Assembly: GCA_022376515.1 (NCBI GenBank)
Contig: WTXI01000008.1
Location: 682,001 to 746,000, forward strand
Reading direction: 5' to 3'
Source: Lactifluus volemus
Taxonomy: Eukaryota > Basidiomycota > Agaricomycetes > Russulales > Russulaceae
DNA: 64,000 nucleotides
Shown here in pieces: positions 12,185-23,793 of the stretch (positions within the stretch are counted from its first letter, which is position 1; the number at the start of each line of letters is the position of its first letter). Made by a program: the position numbers and the translations under genes. The notes under the pieces were generated by a model. It did no database searches, was not told where the DNA came from, and saw nothing but the letters and a program-made list of their open reading frames with translations.

Positions 12185-12432
12185 ACTGCTTAGGATCGAA
12201 GATCCTAAGTAAACGGGCCGGCTCGAGGCTACCCCAGGCGTCACCCGACGCGTCGATAAGTGTCGGACGGCCCGACCCGAGGACTGCTACGTGCCAGCCC
12301 TCGCGTCTCGCGTCACTGACACTGGCGGCCCGGTGCGGCTAGATAATAAAGAAATAAGCAACGCTGCAACATTGCGAGCGTTCCACATTAAATCTGGCAA
12401 TGCACAGATGGCCATGTATTCTCATAGTCACG
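12185..12432 (-). repeat. Internal duplicated module, copy A
   Basis: A GC-rich non-coding module similar to 13601-14092. It opens with a 9-bp-arm palindrome (12189-12209, loop GAA), then GGGCCGGCTCGAGGCT, CCCGACGCGTC and a TCTCGCG run, and ends with a CAACATTGCGAGCGTT block. It ends about 30 bp beyond the stop codon of the minus-strand gene at 12461-13276. Confidence 0.75.
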
Positions 12433-12460
12433 GTATTCTAATAAAGTACTTATCACGATC

Positions 12461-13276
12461 TCATTCATCACAATCCGATGGTGTGCGTCCAAACACATCT
12501 TCCATCTTGTTTGCAACATGTCCCATTGCCTCTTTATACCCGTCTTCCCGCGCTTTTTGTATAATGTCTTCTAATGAGTGGCCGTTTATTGTGATCTTAC
12601 TCGGCTCTATCGAGTTCGTAACGAGTGCTTGCGAGTTTACCAATGCGTCGATACGATTAGAGGGTGCTTTGGCTGTGCACGGTGCACATGAATCATAGTG
12701 CACACCGTGAGGGACATGGGGTGTGCACGGCGCACAAGAAGAGTAGTGCACACCGTGAGGGACATGGAGAGTGCATGGCGCACAAGAAGAGTAGTGCACA
12801 CCGTGAGGGACATGGGGAGTGCATGGCGCAGATGAAGCATAGTGCACAGCGTGGGCTGTACACATTTTGCGCAGCTTACTAGGCATGGGGTGGTCCGTTT
12901 GTGTCGCCTGCGTTATGCGGGAAGATGGCCCGGGACTAGGATGTGGAGGATCCGTTTGCACACTCTTTCCGTTGTAATGCAATGGAATTTGCATCGGAAA
13001 AGCTTGCAATGAGGGCACTGGAGGGTTTGATAAAGCAAGAGCAATATGGGGTGCTATTGAATCGCACGTACCTTCTGTGTCTGGGCGTGATCCTGCTACC
13101 TGCTGGGTCTCCTCGATCTCTATGACCTCCGGTGGCAATGGCCGCGGCTTACTTCCGCCAATAAACCCGGATGAGACGTGGTAGCCCAGCATTTCATTGA
13201 CCTCGTTAGGGGGGGCGTGAATTGGGTTGAACCTGTCACTGCAACCCCTTCTAGGGGGGAGTCTTGTAGCCGGCAT
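12461..13276 (-). CDS. Transposon passenger protein 2 with CxxC tandem repeats
   Basis: A single uninterrupted frame of 271 codons, ATG 13274-13276 to stop 12461-12463. Its N-terminal half is Pro-rich. Between about residues 140 and 205 lie nearly four copies of a 16-residue repeat (HYSSCAPCTPHVPHGV), each with a Cys-Ala-Pro-Cys pair that could bind metal or form disulphides. The C-terminal ~70 residues are charged and helical (ITINGHSLEDIIQKAREDGY). The gene lies between the two copies of the duplicated GC-rich module and inside the transposon. I do not recognise the family. Confidence 0.55.
   Translation of the reverse strand: MPATRLPPRRGCSDRFNPIHAPPNEVNEMLGYHVSSGFIGGSKPRPLPPEVIEIEETQQVAGSRPDTEGTCDSIAPHIALALSNPPVPSLQAFPMQIPLHYNGKSVQTDPPHPSPGPSSRITQATQTDHPMPSKLRKMCTAHAVHYASSAPCTPHVPHGVHYSSCAPCTLHVPHGVHYSSCAPCTPHVPHGVHYDSCAPCTAKAPSNRIDALVNSQALVTNSIEPSKITINGHSLEDIIQKAREDGYKEAMGHVANKMEDVFGRTPSDCDE
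12664..12855 (-). repeat. 48-bp coding tandem repeat (CxxC peptide)
   Basis: Nearly four copies of a 48-bp unit containing GTGCACACCGTGAGGGACAT. They are in frame, so copy-number change would not break the protein. Third-position and amino-acid differences are few, which suggests recent expansion. Confidence 0.8.
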
Positions 13277-13600
13277 CGGCTGGGATGGCTACCAGCGAGG
13301 ACTGAGCGAGATGCGAGTGTATATATGCGGGCGTCTTGTTATCGAGTGGACAGTATACGTAGTTAGATATGGTGTATTGTATTGAATATATGCGCATATA
13401 TATGCGCATATATATGGCCATATACGTACAAGCTTCTCGCACATGCGTTCTATATAGAATTCCACTGCGTTATCACACATGCACAATATATATCACTTAA
13501 TTATACCAAGTCGCAATAAGGTGGTCCTTAATGCACGTCTTACGATAAATAAAACTACTTCACACGAGATAATTCTATTTGATTGAAGTAATAAGTAAAT

Positions 13601-14092
13601 ACTGCTTAGGATCTTCGATCCTAAGCAGTCTTAATTAACGGGCCGGCTCGAGGCTGCCCCAGGCGTCGCCCGACGCGTCCATAAGTGTCGGGCTCGCGCG
13701 AGCGGCCTCCCGGACCGAGTCGGGCCCGAATCGGGTAAGGGCCAGTAAGAACGTAGACGCGAGGGCATCGGGCCTTGCACGTCAAAGTAAAATTTCTGCA
13801 GATTGAAACAAGGGCACATCAAATACAATATATATATCTGAGAAATACAGGGATGTGATAAAGCGACAAAGATCATCGTCTTCGAGGTATATCGCACCAA
13901 CGGCATGGACGGTCCGACCCGAGAACTAATACGTGTCTCGCGTCTCGCGTCTCGCGTCTCGCGTCTCACGTCTTGCGTCTCGCGTCTCGCGCCACTGATC
14001 TAGCCGACCCGGCTCGCCTAGATAATAGGCAATTAAGCAACGCTGCAATATTGCGAGCGTTGCACACTAACTCTGGCAGTGCTTATAGTCCG
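13601..14092 (-). repeat. Internal duplicated module, copy B
   Basis: Longer counterpart of 12185-12432. It starts with a 13-bp-arm palindrome (arms 13601-13613 and 13617-13629, loop TTC), carries about 220 bp extra (roughly 13691-13910), and has an expanded run of GTCTCGC units at 13930-13990. It ends 24 bp beyond the transposase stop codon. Confidence 0.75.
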
Positions 14093-14115
14093 TTCAATGT
14101 ACATTGTAGCTACTA

Positions 14116-17100
14116 TTACTCTTCATAATCTACTGGATTATAATCATCGCCCTGTCCAATAATGAATGCATCTAAACCTGGTTTCTCTACTACAAAAAAT
14201 CGTTCACTTGCTGCTCCATCGCTCGGTTTCATGGGTATTAGTGCCACAACAGAGAGGATAGAATTGACCTCGATAACACGCAGATCACTCGCGCCCATAT
14301 GCGAGCATACATACAATGTACCATGCGACAGACCAAGCAGTCGCGCATCCGGTTCAGACCACATTGACACAAGCGCATACTTGCGCACCGTTCCGGAGTG
14401 GTTGCTGAGAAAGTAGAACTGGACTACCGCAAAACGGGGAGTCCGATCTAATAGTATCTAGATGCATCTGTTCAGTGGGGTTCATCGCGTACATATCTTG
14501 GATGAGATGCAAGTCACCTTAACATTGTGAGAGCACCGTGCTTCTCGAGACCCTCCGCCCTCTTGGTAGAGCTGGCTCCACCACGCACGAGAGATTTGTT
14601 GATTTGGTAGGCGAAGTCTTGCCCATCGTATGACCTTCGGTGTCCAGTCTTCAGCGAGAGCCTCCACCTCTGAGAGCATGAATTCGCGAAATGCATCGGC
14701 ATATGCACCATCGAGTAGACGTGCGCTCGTGTCCTTTGTACCGAGAAGAACGTAATCGTCATCTTGCGATTTGATTGCACCGCCGGGAACGTGCACATCA
14801 GTGTCATCGAAATCGGGAATTATAGCCTTCAGAGCATTGACTTGACTGCGCCTAAGCCCGCGGTTCGCAATATTTGAAAAGGGGTTCGAAGGTTGCTTCA
14901 TCTCCTGTCCCAGACTTCCGATAGTACGTTCAAGCGTCCATTGCTGAATATACACTCCCGGGCCAATGCGCACAGTCTCCCGTGCGAGATGGGCCATGGC
15001 GTGGATGCTCTGGCGTACAAAATGTAGCCTTGCAGGGAGTCGAGCGTAATAGAGGTTCTCGAACTCTTCAACAAACTCGAGGAGGAGGCTGTGTGCAGCA
15101 ACCAACTGCTCTACCTCGATGCGCCGCTGGTGGATGATCCGCACGCCTTGCACAAGCTTACAGAAGTGCTTCCAGTACGCATCAGGTAGTATGCCCAGAA
15201 ACAGAGCTGGTCCCAGGCCAAAGATGTACATTAGAAATTCCCATGCCTTATAACCGCTCGAAATCTTATCTGCTGGATTTCGAGGGGGTCGATCAAACGA
15301 CCCGGGCAAGTATGGCTTGCACAGTGCAACTTCGTGGCCATGCATCCGCCAGACATCGCCAACGAGACAGAGCCACGGCCAGTCCGATTTTGAGTCATCC
15401 TTATCGCAATCGATAGTCCCGCGCCATAGCCCCAGAAAGAGATCGGGTAGATTAAGCGAGATAAGATGCATGATGTCTATCGCGAAGCACCTCGGAGGTG
15501 CCAGGGACCGTCGAGGATTTAATCCGCTGAAGATACTTGGTTTACAGATCCCAGTCTCCCTGCGCACTCGTTTGTAATGTGTGTCATTGCGGCTCTGCAG
15601 CAATCTACGCAAACCGTCCTGGTACAGATCGGGCGAGGGACCTGCAAGCTTATAGATATCGATGTCATCATGATCGCAACCAGAGACATCATAGTCCAAT
15701 GGCTTTAGCATTGCAGGGTAGTAATGCGGTCCATTGTCCTTGTGCCTGCCTTTAAGACCGCAATAGAGACGACAGCCAAAGGCTCCGTGATGTCCGACTT
15801 GTCCATGAAGCTGGGACAGTCCGGGGCCATCAGCCATGCCCAGATATAAGAATGGGAATGATGTAAACACGCGATCGAGGCTAGCGTCCCAGATCCGAAG
15901 TCCATCCCGCTGGAGAGCGGCGAGATGGTATAGTCCCGGGAATAGGAAGGAGTCCAAGTTTTTGGGCTTATGAGGACCCGGTATAAAGCCACCTGGAAGG
16001 ACGTACTTCTTCTTGTATCGCAGATCCGGTGGCAAATCGAGCAAGACCCAGATGTAAATCCAACAGTCTGATTGCTTGTGCTGGTACAGCTGAGCACCAT
16101 CGATCGATAACATAAGAACGGTGTCGTCGGGCTTAATGTCCCCCTCGAGGACAGCCCGAGTGAATTCTTCCGAAGAATATATATCGCTATATTCATCGAT
16201 AGGCAGACTTTGTGTGATCTTATCAACAATCAATTCCATTGCACGCCGACGATGGCCCATGTTGTATGCAGCCTTCTCGCTGCGCCACTGCGCCTGGATC
16301 TGTGGGCCGATGGGGATCGTTATAAATTGCTTTCGCGGCCGTGTTGACACCTTATTCTTCTGCCTGACATTCTCATAACGTGCCTCCTGACACACCGGAC
16401 AGATTGTTTTATCGCGGAATGGACCTGTGAACCCAATGCACGAGTTCACACACATATCTGTCATAACTGGCTCGATCGCTGTAAGCTCCTGAATGTATAG
16501 TTTAATTCGCGCATGCGAGAGTAGATCGGCGTCCGGAAGGCGGCGCTTGACCGCAGCCAATGTCTTCTTGTATGTTTCCTCAGAGCCACTTGTCGTTGCC
16601 AAGAATAGATCTAGACACAATCGTATGTCTTTGTCCAATAGATCCACTTGCGATGTAACTGGTGTGCGAAGTCGTTGGCGGGCATCTTCGGACAATTGAT
16701 CGCGATCTAAGGTTGCCGCACGCAGCTCTTCAATAAAGGATAATGCAGTTTGAAGCGCAGCGACATTGGGGACAATGCGACCAGCCGGATCAGGACAGAG
16801 ATCGTCAAAGAACCCAGGTGAATCATCTGGGATCGCATCACGACCAACATAGACGTCCGAGTCGGAGAGCTCAGCGCCATCAGCGGGGGTAGCGGTAGAA
16901 TAATCTACTGGGTGTGGATCTATAGCAGCGGACAATCTCTGATCGCTCTGATAGATCTGATCATCTGATCCATGATCAGGAAAGAAAGAGTCGTCCCGTT
17001 CATGATCAAATCCAGCATCGGAGCGAATTTGATCTTCTTGTGAGGTATTCTCCGTCTCATGTGCAAGGGTGGGTGGACGCGCTACATCATTCGCACGAGG

Positions 17101-17448
17101 ATCATGTATATCCGAGGTGGTTTGGGACCGAATACCCAGATTTGAGTCAGAATCAGAGCGGATAGATATCTTTTGCGTTCCGGATCGGTTTACTTTCCAA
17201 TACACTTAAGGAAACATCGCATCGAGAGCGAAAAAATGCACACCATTCCCATAGCTCCCCACGGATGGGACTCGCGTAGGCTGATCGGATATTCCGCCCG
17301 TCCGTATTCTAAGCTCTTCGCGATAATCCGCGTCCCGGAACGGCCGATGACGGAAATAAGTCGCTTTAGATACGGATCTCTTCTCTTTACAATGTCGTGA
17401 GCACGAGCAGTACCATTCCTCGCCCTCTGGTGTATTTGGCATCGACAT
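14116..17448 (-). CDS. Plavaka-type transposase
   Basis: The main exon (17205 to about 14520) carries the family hallmarks: PVMTDMCVNSCIGFTGPF, ICPVCQEARY, DDTVLMLSIDGAQLYQHKQS, LPGGFIPGPHKPKNLDSFLF, LFLGLWRGTIDCD and the C-terminal IGSLGQEMKQPSNPFSNI. The N-terminal exon (17448 to about 17245) supplies the zinc-finger-like start EWYCSCSRHCKEKRSVSKAT. The C-terminal exon (about 14420-14116) continues FYFLSNHSGTVRKYALVS through FFVVEKPGLDAFI. The last intron fits GTGACT near 14519 and CCAG before FYFL. The protein is about 1,050 residues. It should cut and insert the element by binding its ends and subterminal repeats. DDE-type catalysis is expected from the family, but the catalytic triad was not mapped. 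It looks potentially active because no internal stops interrupt the 900-codon exon. Confidence 0.85.
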
Positions 17449-17739
17449 TGAGGCAATATAGTCCTATCGATCTAAGTATGCAACGCGTGTGGAGTAGTCG
17501 GAAGAACAGTAGGTCTAGTATTGCGATGCACGCGCAACTGGCCATGTGATTATATGCGCCGACCATGTGACTGGACAGTAGTACTGTGTTTCCAGAGTAT
17601 CTGCGTATTCAATAATCTCAGTGCACTGACTGGGATATATCAATTCGATTCTAATCAAGTGCTTTAGATCGAAATTTAATCTCGCGTAAGCTGGTTGATA
17701 TGATTCGATCCGCTTCAATTGTGTTCGGATGACATTCAA

Positions 17740-17906
17740 TTTAGTTTAGCCGAAATCGATTGAATCGAATTAATTTAATCGGTATCATTCGGTTTCAATT
17801 TACTTAAATCGTAATCAATTTTTATCAATCGAGTTAAATTTACTTAAATCGTAATTAATTTTTATCAATCGAATTAAATTTACTTAAATCGACTTTTCAC
17901 TGGGGT
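17740..17906 (-). repeat. Right subterminal repeats and terminal inverted repeat
   Basis: About 40-bp AT-rich units (TTTACTTAAATCGTAAT with ATTTTTATCAATCGA) recur three times before the 30-bp terminal repeat at 17877-17906. The motif TTTACTTAAATCG is shared with the left end in inverted orientation. Confidence 0.8.
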
Positions 17907-17916
17907 TCAACGTTCA
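17907..17916. repeat. Right 10-bp target site duplication
   Basis: TCAACGTTCA, identical to 9376-9385. Confidence 0.75.
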
Positions 17917-20350
17917 TCAGTGGCAATCAACACACAGAAACTACGTAGAGTCATATTCCCTCCGCACACACGCAGGCTGAAACGCAGCCGTTGTAAAAAA
18001 AAAAAAAACTCCCTTACGGAACCTCGACGTTTCCGACTTTTGCACAGCCAAGCTCCAGTTGAGGCTTGAGTGAGATGGAAATGCCGCTTTTGCTCGCAAG
18101 CGAGCTGCGGAAAACCTCACCCCCTCCTCCCTTTCCTTAGCCGGAACAGTAGCAGCAAGTGCCTCTTGAAAAGGCTACCTTTTGATCTGCGTTTCCGGGT
18201 CACGAAGAGAAAAAAGTTACCAAAGTCACGATCGATCGCGTACTCCTCGGGGGAGGAGGAGTTCTGTACACAGCACAGCAATACATAAATTTTACATCAT
18301 GCGCAGTCGCGCGAGATGAGGCACAAAGCCACGTTCCGCGCCAAGGGCTGGCCCAGTTTTACTGTACTGTATGTCGGTCCCGCGGCGGGGTGTTGCTTGG
18401 GACCAAATCCATCGCATCGCGTCGTTACAACGACAAGCGATCCAGCTTTACGTGATGTGGGCACATCAATGGGAATTTCGAACAAATAGTCTCGATGCTA
18501 AATCCAGTATATTTTAAGGCGACCCCCATTCATCCGAACTGCGTAAAAGTAAGAGCTTGTCCAGTCCCCCCCCCGTGAATGTCTCTACTCGGGGCCACGA
18601 TGCGCCTTCCCGCTTGTCCGGTACTGTAGTAGACCCCTCGATCACATTATGGCGACGCCTGCCCGTGATGCTAATCACAGAGACTATGGCCAAGCATATC
18701 CAAGCGACTCGCTAAACAAAAGCAGATTTTATGAGGTGCAGAATGTGGGGCTGCGGTATGGTGGTATGGCGGCGTCCACCCGTGATCATCGAAAAGTCAC
18801 CCCAGTATCGTATGCCGTCAAGCGCAAATAGCATTCTTAGGGCTTGGGGGGGGGGGGGGATAAAATGATTGGAACCGAAAATTATGCGAGGTTCGCCGTG
18901 GGTGCCAGCAAGTCGCTGCTTCTGAAACGGAGCGAGGCTGCCAAACCCACGGACGGAGCTACGATTACATCTCATTAGGTCATCTCTTACCGTGGGCTGT
19001 TAAGGTGGGGGGCCTTGGCGAAACGTTATAGCGAATGTCTCTACCGGATGTATATAGTGCCCGTCGACGGTACGGCCTGACAAGAAGAGAACGTGACGGC
19101 ATTTGTGGAAGAGACGAGACCCGACTGTATCCACGTCCGCGACGAGGGCTACACTGGACACTCTAGTTTGCGACTTGGGGAAGATCGGAAACAGCCAGTT
19201 TTACTTGTATTGTACTTTCAAGGCTGCCCCAAACCGTTCTCCGCCAAGTTTGGCGGCTCGAGTTGTTCCCGTACAGTATGTAAAGATGAGACCCAAGGCA
19301 ATATGTACCGGTTACGTAGATGGCCTTCCCGGACTTTTTTTTTTTTCTCTCGATCGGTTCCAGTCATGAGTGGAGTACCTTTGGCGTGAGCACCAACTTA
19401 CCGATCTGGGAGTAGCCGCTCCTCGTGGAAGACATCGCGTTTCACGATACTGTACGGTAATAGAAACATCCCTGCTGCGCACCAAATTAGTCAAAAACGG
19501 CAGCCGTCCGTGTATAGGAATACATACCTTTCGATGGGTTCACGAGAAAGTTGCTGGTTGATAGATTAGGGAAACGAGATACAGTAAATGCGGGGCAACC
19601 GTCTTGGTCAATTTCCCACGCGAATGACATCCGTTCACTTTCTGTCACGGCGTCCACGATGATAATAGTAATAATGACAGCGGGGACCGAGAACGTCCCG
19701 TTAGGATTTCCATCCTAGAAGCCCAACCCAATGGGTGTATCTTTCACGTGGTCGAGCAGGTGTGTGGTACATTCCGCATTCTCCTACATATGGTCGGGAG
19801 CGCCACCGAGTGAGTGGTCGGACACCTGCCGCCGGTGGCGCACGGTGACATGTCATGTCAAGGCGACCCCATACGTCAGAGCCGACTTCGGCGCGTGTGA
19901 CCCAATTTGAGGACATTTCATGTCAGCGAACTCTGATTTACCGAAAAGTAACGTAATCGGGGCGTGGGAGTCGAAAACGGGCATCGACAAAGGTGAGTTC
20001 CCCGGTGGGCTCTGGAGTGAAGAGTAGACATTGTATCATTTGATAGTGTGTCAGAATGGTCGTATCTGGAAAAAAAAGAGAGAAAAGAGCAATGAGAGAG
20101 AGTTGGTCACTATGACAGCGGAAATGGGGTGTTGTGTAATTAACGCTCCGAGTCGGCATGAGACGGCAAATTCATTTATTAGAGATTTGATCGAGAAAAG
20201 GTTTGATATTGGTGCTGCGCATAAATCTTGTTCTAATTATACTTATCGGTTGTCGGTCGCAATCTCACTTCTCTTCTTTATTCTCTTTATTTTCTCTCTC
20301 TCTTCTTCAACCCTCTTCGCCTCTCGTTAGGTCTTTCCTTTCAACTCCCC
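17917..20350. other. Intergenic, no gene seen
   Basis: Only short, mutually inconsistent frames are present. Homopolymer runs occur at 17996-18008 (A), 18847-18859 (G) and 19335-19347 (T). The last ~100 bp are pyrimidine-rich (CTCTTC tracts), typical of the leader just before a fungal start codon, here that of the GH79 gene. Confidence 0.45.
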
Positions 20351-22781
20351 ATGCGCTCCTTTCACCTACTTTCCTTTTTCCTTTCCTTTTTATTTTTCCT
20401 TTCCGTAGCTGCACAAGATACACAAGGATATCACGTCTATCAGCCCAAAAATCAGGTCATCTTTGGTGGTACAGCCCTTCATCTCACTGCAACTAGTACT
20501 GCTTCCGCCGCCAATTTTACTGGTGCAGCTGCATATGATCAAACCGTTCTCACCCCACCCGCCGTCCCCAACCCTCCAATCCCTTCGCAGATCCCAATAC
20601 AACTGACGAGCAATGGTGGTATCGCCAATCTTTCCATTCCCCAGAGTGGTGCCTTCTTTGGGTTTTCCATAGAGATGTCCGTATCCAACCAAGTTTGTGA
20701 GTCTTCTTACTATTCGTCTCGAAGTACCCTGACTGACAGCCATCTCAGTGGGGAAGAACAGGTGGGCATCTCTTTATGTGTATCCGCCCCAACTCGGATG
20801 TCGACGTGCACCATCAGCTCGTTAATACAGGTCCCCTTCTTGAACCTCATGGCGAATATAGTCGAGCGGGCCGGCTGGGTCCAGCTCCGCGTAGGTGGCA
20901 ATTCTCAAGAGACCGCACAGCTGGTCTCTAGCCTTCCAAACGGTACAATCCTCGCTAAAGATTTGAACAACACTTCCGGTCCTACAAGCACACCGCCGCT
21001 GGAATATACTGTTGACTTACTATACATGATGGCCAACATTTCTAAACTCACAAACGCGCGCTGGTACCTCGGTTCGTTTCGCTTTTTTTTTTCCCATCAT
21101 ACATATAATCAACTTTGACGCAGGTATCCCCTTTGCCAACCAAGCACCGTTCTCACTTGCGATTGTTGAACGAGGACAGGAAATTCTCGGTGATAAGCTC
21201 CTCGGTTTCCAAGCCGGAAATGAACCAGATCTCTACGCTTCTCACGGACGCAGGCCTCAGGTAAGATTTAGAACATCTCGCAAGCTGGTATCAACTTCAT
21301 TGATCATCCTTATCAGAGCTACTCGCAATTTGATTATTTTGGAGAGATCGGCGTCCTTGTGCAACAGATTGCCAACGACTCGTCCATCACGAAAAAGAAT
21401 AATTTCCTCATTGTCCCTAGCCTACAAACGGTATGGACACCAGAAAGCATGTGGAATACAGGTATTGTTGCCTCTTACTCGAGTAGCATTCTCGCTCTCG
21501 CCGTCGAACGGTGCGGACAATTTTGGAATGCCCACCGCTCCGGTCCTCACTTCTCTTTCAGGTACCCTGCCGATAACTGCGCTGCTCTCTACCCCTCTCT
21601 TGGAGAAGTCTTGCAAAATCCTCAAGATATTTTTATAAACTATTTACAGCACAATGCTTCCACCAACCTCGTCTCCTCCTACCTCAATTCGACTGCATTC
21701 GCACAACAGAACGGGAAGCCATTCATCATGTTTGAGACAAACACCGCATCTTGCTCCGGTTTCCGAGGAATTTCCAACTCTTTTGGCGCGGCACTTTGGG
21801 GCCTCGATTGGGCGCTTACAATGGCGTATAGCAACTTTACTTCGGCCCTGTTCCATGTCGGTGGACAGAACGCATATTATAATCCTTTCACTCCTCCACC
21901 GACCAATCAATCCACTTTCCATCAGTGGACGATCGGGCCAATATATTACTCTGCTCTCGCGATGGCCGAAGCGATGGGACCAAACAACGCATCTCAAGTC
22001 GTCGATCTCACTACGAATATCAATACACCAATCTATGCTATATATGAGAATGGCGCACCAACAAAGGTAGCCCTGATCAATTTTGTGACGGACCCGAGCG
22101 GTGCGTCAACATACACAGCCGTGATTTCTATCGGCGGTGGTACTTCGGGCCAGAGCAATGCGACGCCTGCGCAAGTCCAAGTCAAGTAAGTTTGACTGTC
22201 AACCTTGTCTCCCCAAAAATTTCAACATCCTCATTCTGCAGGTACCTCTTGGCCGACTCTGTGTCAGCTAAGGATAACTTTACCTGGGCAGGGCAGGTAA
22301 GCAAATTCCACTTTACACCAACTTTCCCCGTCTTGGGATGTCGCCTTTCTTGTGCTGTATGGCTGACGACGCAATCGGACATCCCCTGCAGACGCTGGGA
22401 AACAACCTTAACTCGGATGGCCGTCTCAAGGGCACGCTGAACGTGACGACAATAGAATGCAACCAGAATGCCAACACGTGTTCGATCCCGGTGCCCGCAC
22501 CGGCCTTTGCGCTTGTCTTCCTCACGAGCAACGCACTCAAAGCCGTATCGCCCACCTCGACCATGACATATCCTACGACGGCGGTTACGGCCCATGGCAA
22601 CACGCTCTCTATTGACCCGTCCATGCTTGCGACCTCGTATGGGCACTCGGGCATGGAAGACACGCGCGGCGCCACGAGCCCGGGGAGTGTCTCTGGCACG
22701 TCGTCATTGCACGCTGCGCTACCTGGCGCGCTCACTTTGTTCGCGGCTGCGCTGGGAGCAGCGGTAGTGGCCCTGCGGTAG
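20351..22781 (+). CDS. Secreted GH79-family glycoside hydrolase (beta-glucuronidase-like)
   Basis: Eight exons join in frame: 20351-20696, 20749-20761, 20818-21071, 21124-21260, 21317-21510, 21562-22185, 22242-22296 and 22392-22781, giving 670 residues. A signal peptide (SFFLSFLFFLSVAAQ) is followed by the GH79 pattern: FFGFSIEMSVSNQVLGKN, VPFLNLMANI, WVQLRVGGNSQET, WYLGIPF, GFQAGNEPDLYASHGR (NEP acid/base Glu) and PFIMFETNTASCSGFRG (probable nucleophile Glu). A C-terminal beta domain and a Ser/Thr stretch end in a hydrophobic tail (LHAALPGALTLFAAALGAAV) that suggests a GPI anchor. It likely releases glucuronic acid from arabinogalactan-type side chains. Several Asn-X-Ser/Thr sites fit secretion. 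Exon 2 is only 13 nt. Confidence 0.9.
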
Positions 22782-23793
22782 TTAATGGTGTCTGTGGTCG
22801 TGGCACGCGCGTGTACAAGACTTTTACGGGGGGGACGCTCTATATGCTTACCCATGGACCCAGTTGTACTAGTAAACTTACAAGATGGTGAAATGCGTTG
22901 GGGTTAACGTTCTCATGGCCAACACCGGTTGTAAGCCATTCTCGCAGAATCACACCGAATGCGTTGACGTGGTGTGTCTTCGTTGTTTTTTTAGGAGAGA
23001 CATTTTCGACTCAGACTCGATTTGTTATTCCTTCGTTCACGTCGTCTACTCTCGCTTTTTTCTTCAGGTGTAGCGATGTTTCCCCTAACACTCATGTATC
23101 TTTTCAACGCAGTTGTCGGGTTTCTTTGATTGTCTGGGTACATCAAAGGTTAATGAAATTTGAACACGTATTACAGAGATGGGGTGATAAACCTTATCAA
23201 CCCTCAAGGCGGCGATCACCGGTGATCGATTGTACACTTACCGACTTGTTGGATAAGCTTTCAAGTTTGGAGACCCAGTAGAACTCCATTGCTCGTCTCT
23301 ACAGCATGGGCGAGCGCCACCATTTTGTCCATTCAAGGCTAACCCAAACCTTGGGAAATGACAGTCCTGTTCGCTGATCATACGATGTCGTGTAATAAAT
23401 TCGATAACAACACATGTTCAAGGCGCGTCACGGTTAGAACGGCAAGCGGTGGCTCTTAGTGATTTCTCTCTGTCGCCTCCTTTGCAAGAATGACAAAAAC
23501 ACGCTTTACCATGGAGTACAGTTGTACATGGTATAACTTACTACTGTAGGTACTGTATACTAAATCCATTGAGCGGGGATTGATCCGGAAATACGAAGTG
23601 AGCACAAAGGGGTTACTACACGTTTAGTCACAATCAGTTTCCAATACGAATACATCAGGGGCAACTGTAGCCCAGCCCCTGCCGTCGGATCGAAACAGCA
23701 CTAGGGTCACATATAAATACCAGGGGGTCATAGTCAAACGGCCGTGCAAACGCTCGTAAAATAAAGCAAAAGGACGAGTAAGAGAGACGAGTT
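22782..23793. other. Intergenic between GH79 gene and receptor array
   Basis: No supported gene. From about 23450 rightward the sequence is the downstream flank of receptor 1 and is repeated downstream of receptor 2 (26730-26950), showing it belongs to the duplicated receptor unit. Confidence 0.5.

Larger units (their letters stand above)
9386..17906 (-). mobile_element. Complete Plavaka-type (CACTA-like) DNA transposon, 8.5 kb
   Basis: Perfectly paired ends (ACCCCAGT at 9386 and ACTGGGGT at 17906) carry 30-bp inverted repeats with one mismatch, and the element is bracketed by identical 10-bp direct repeats. It contains a Plavaka-type transposase and two passenger genes, all on the minus strand, plus AT-rich subterminal tandem repeats at both ends. 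It sits in intergenic DNA beyond the 5' end of the Nnf1 gene. Intact ends, matching duplications and a nearly unbroken transposase suggest fairly recent insertion. The superfamily call rests on the transposase. A 10-11-bp target duplication is longer than the 2-3 bp usual for CACTA elements. Confidence 0.85.

Noticed and set aside
19312..19561. Small overlapping frames between the transposon and GH79
   Set aside because: They disagree between strands, have no introns that extend them, and show no conserved motif.
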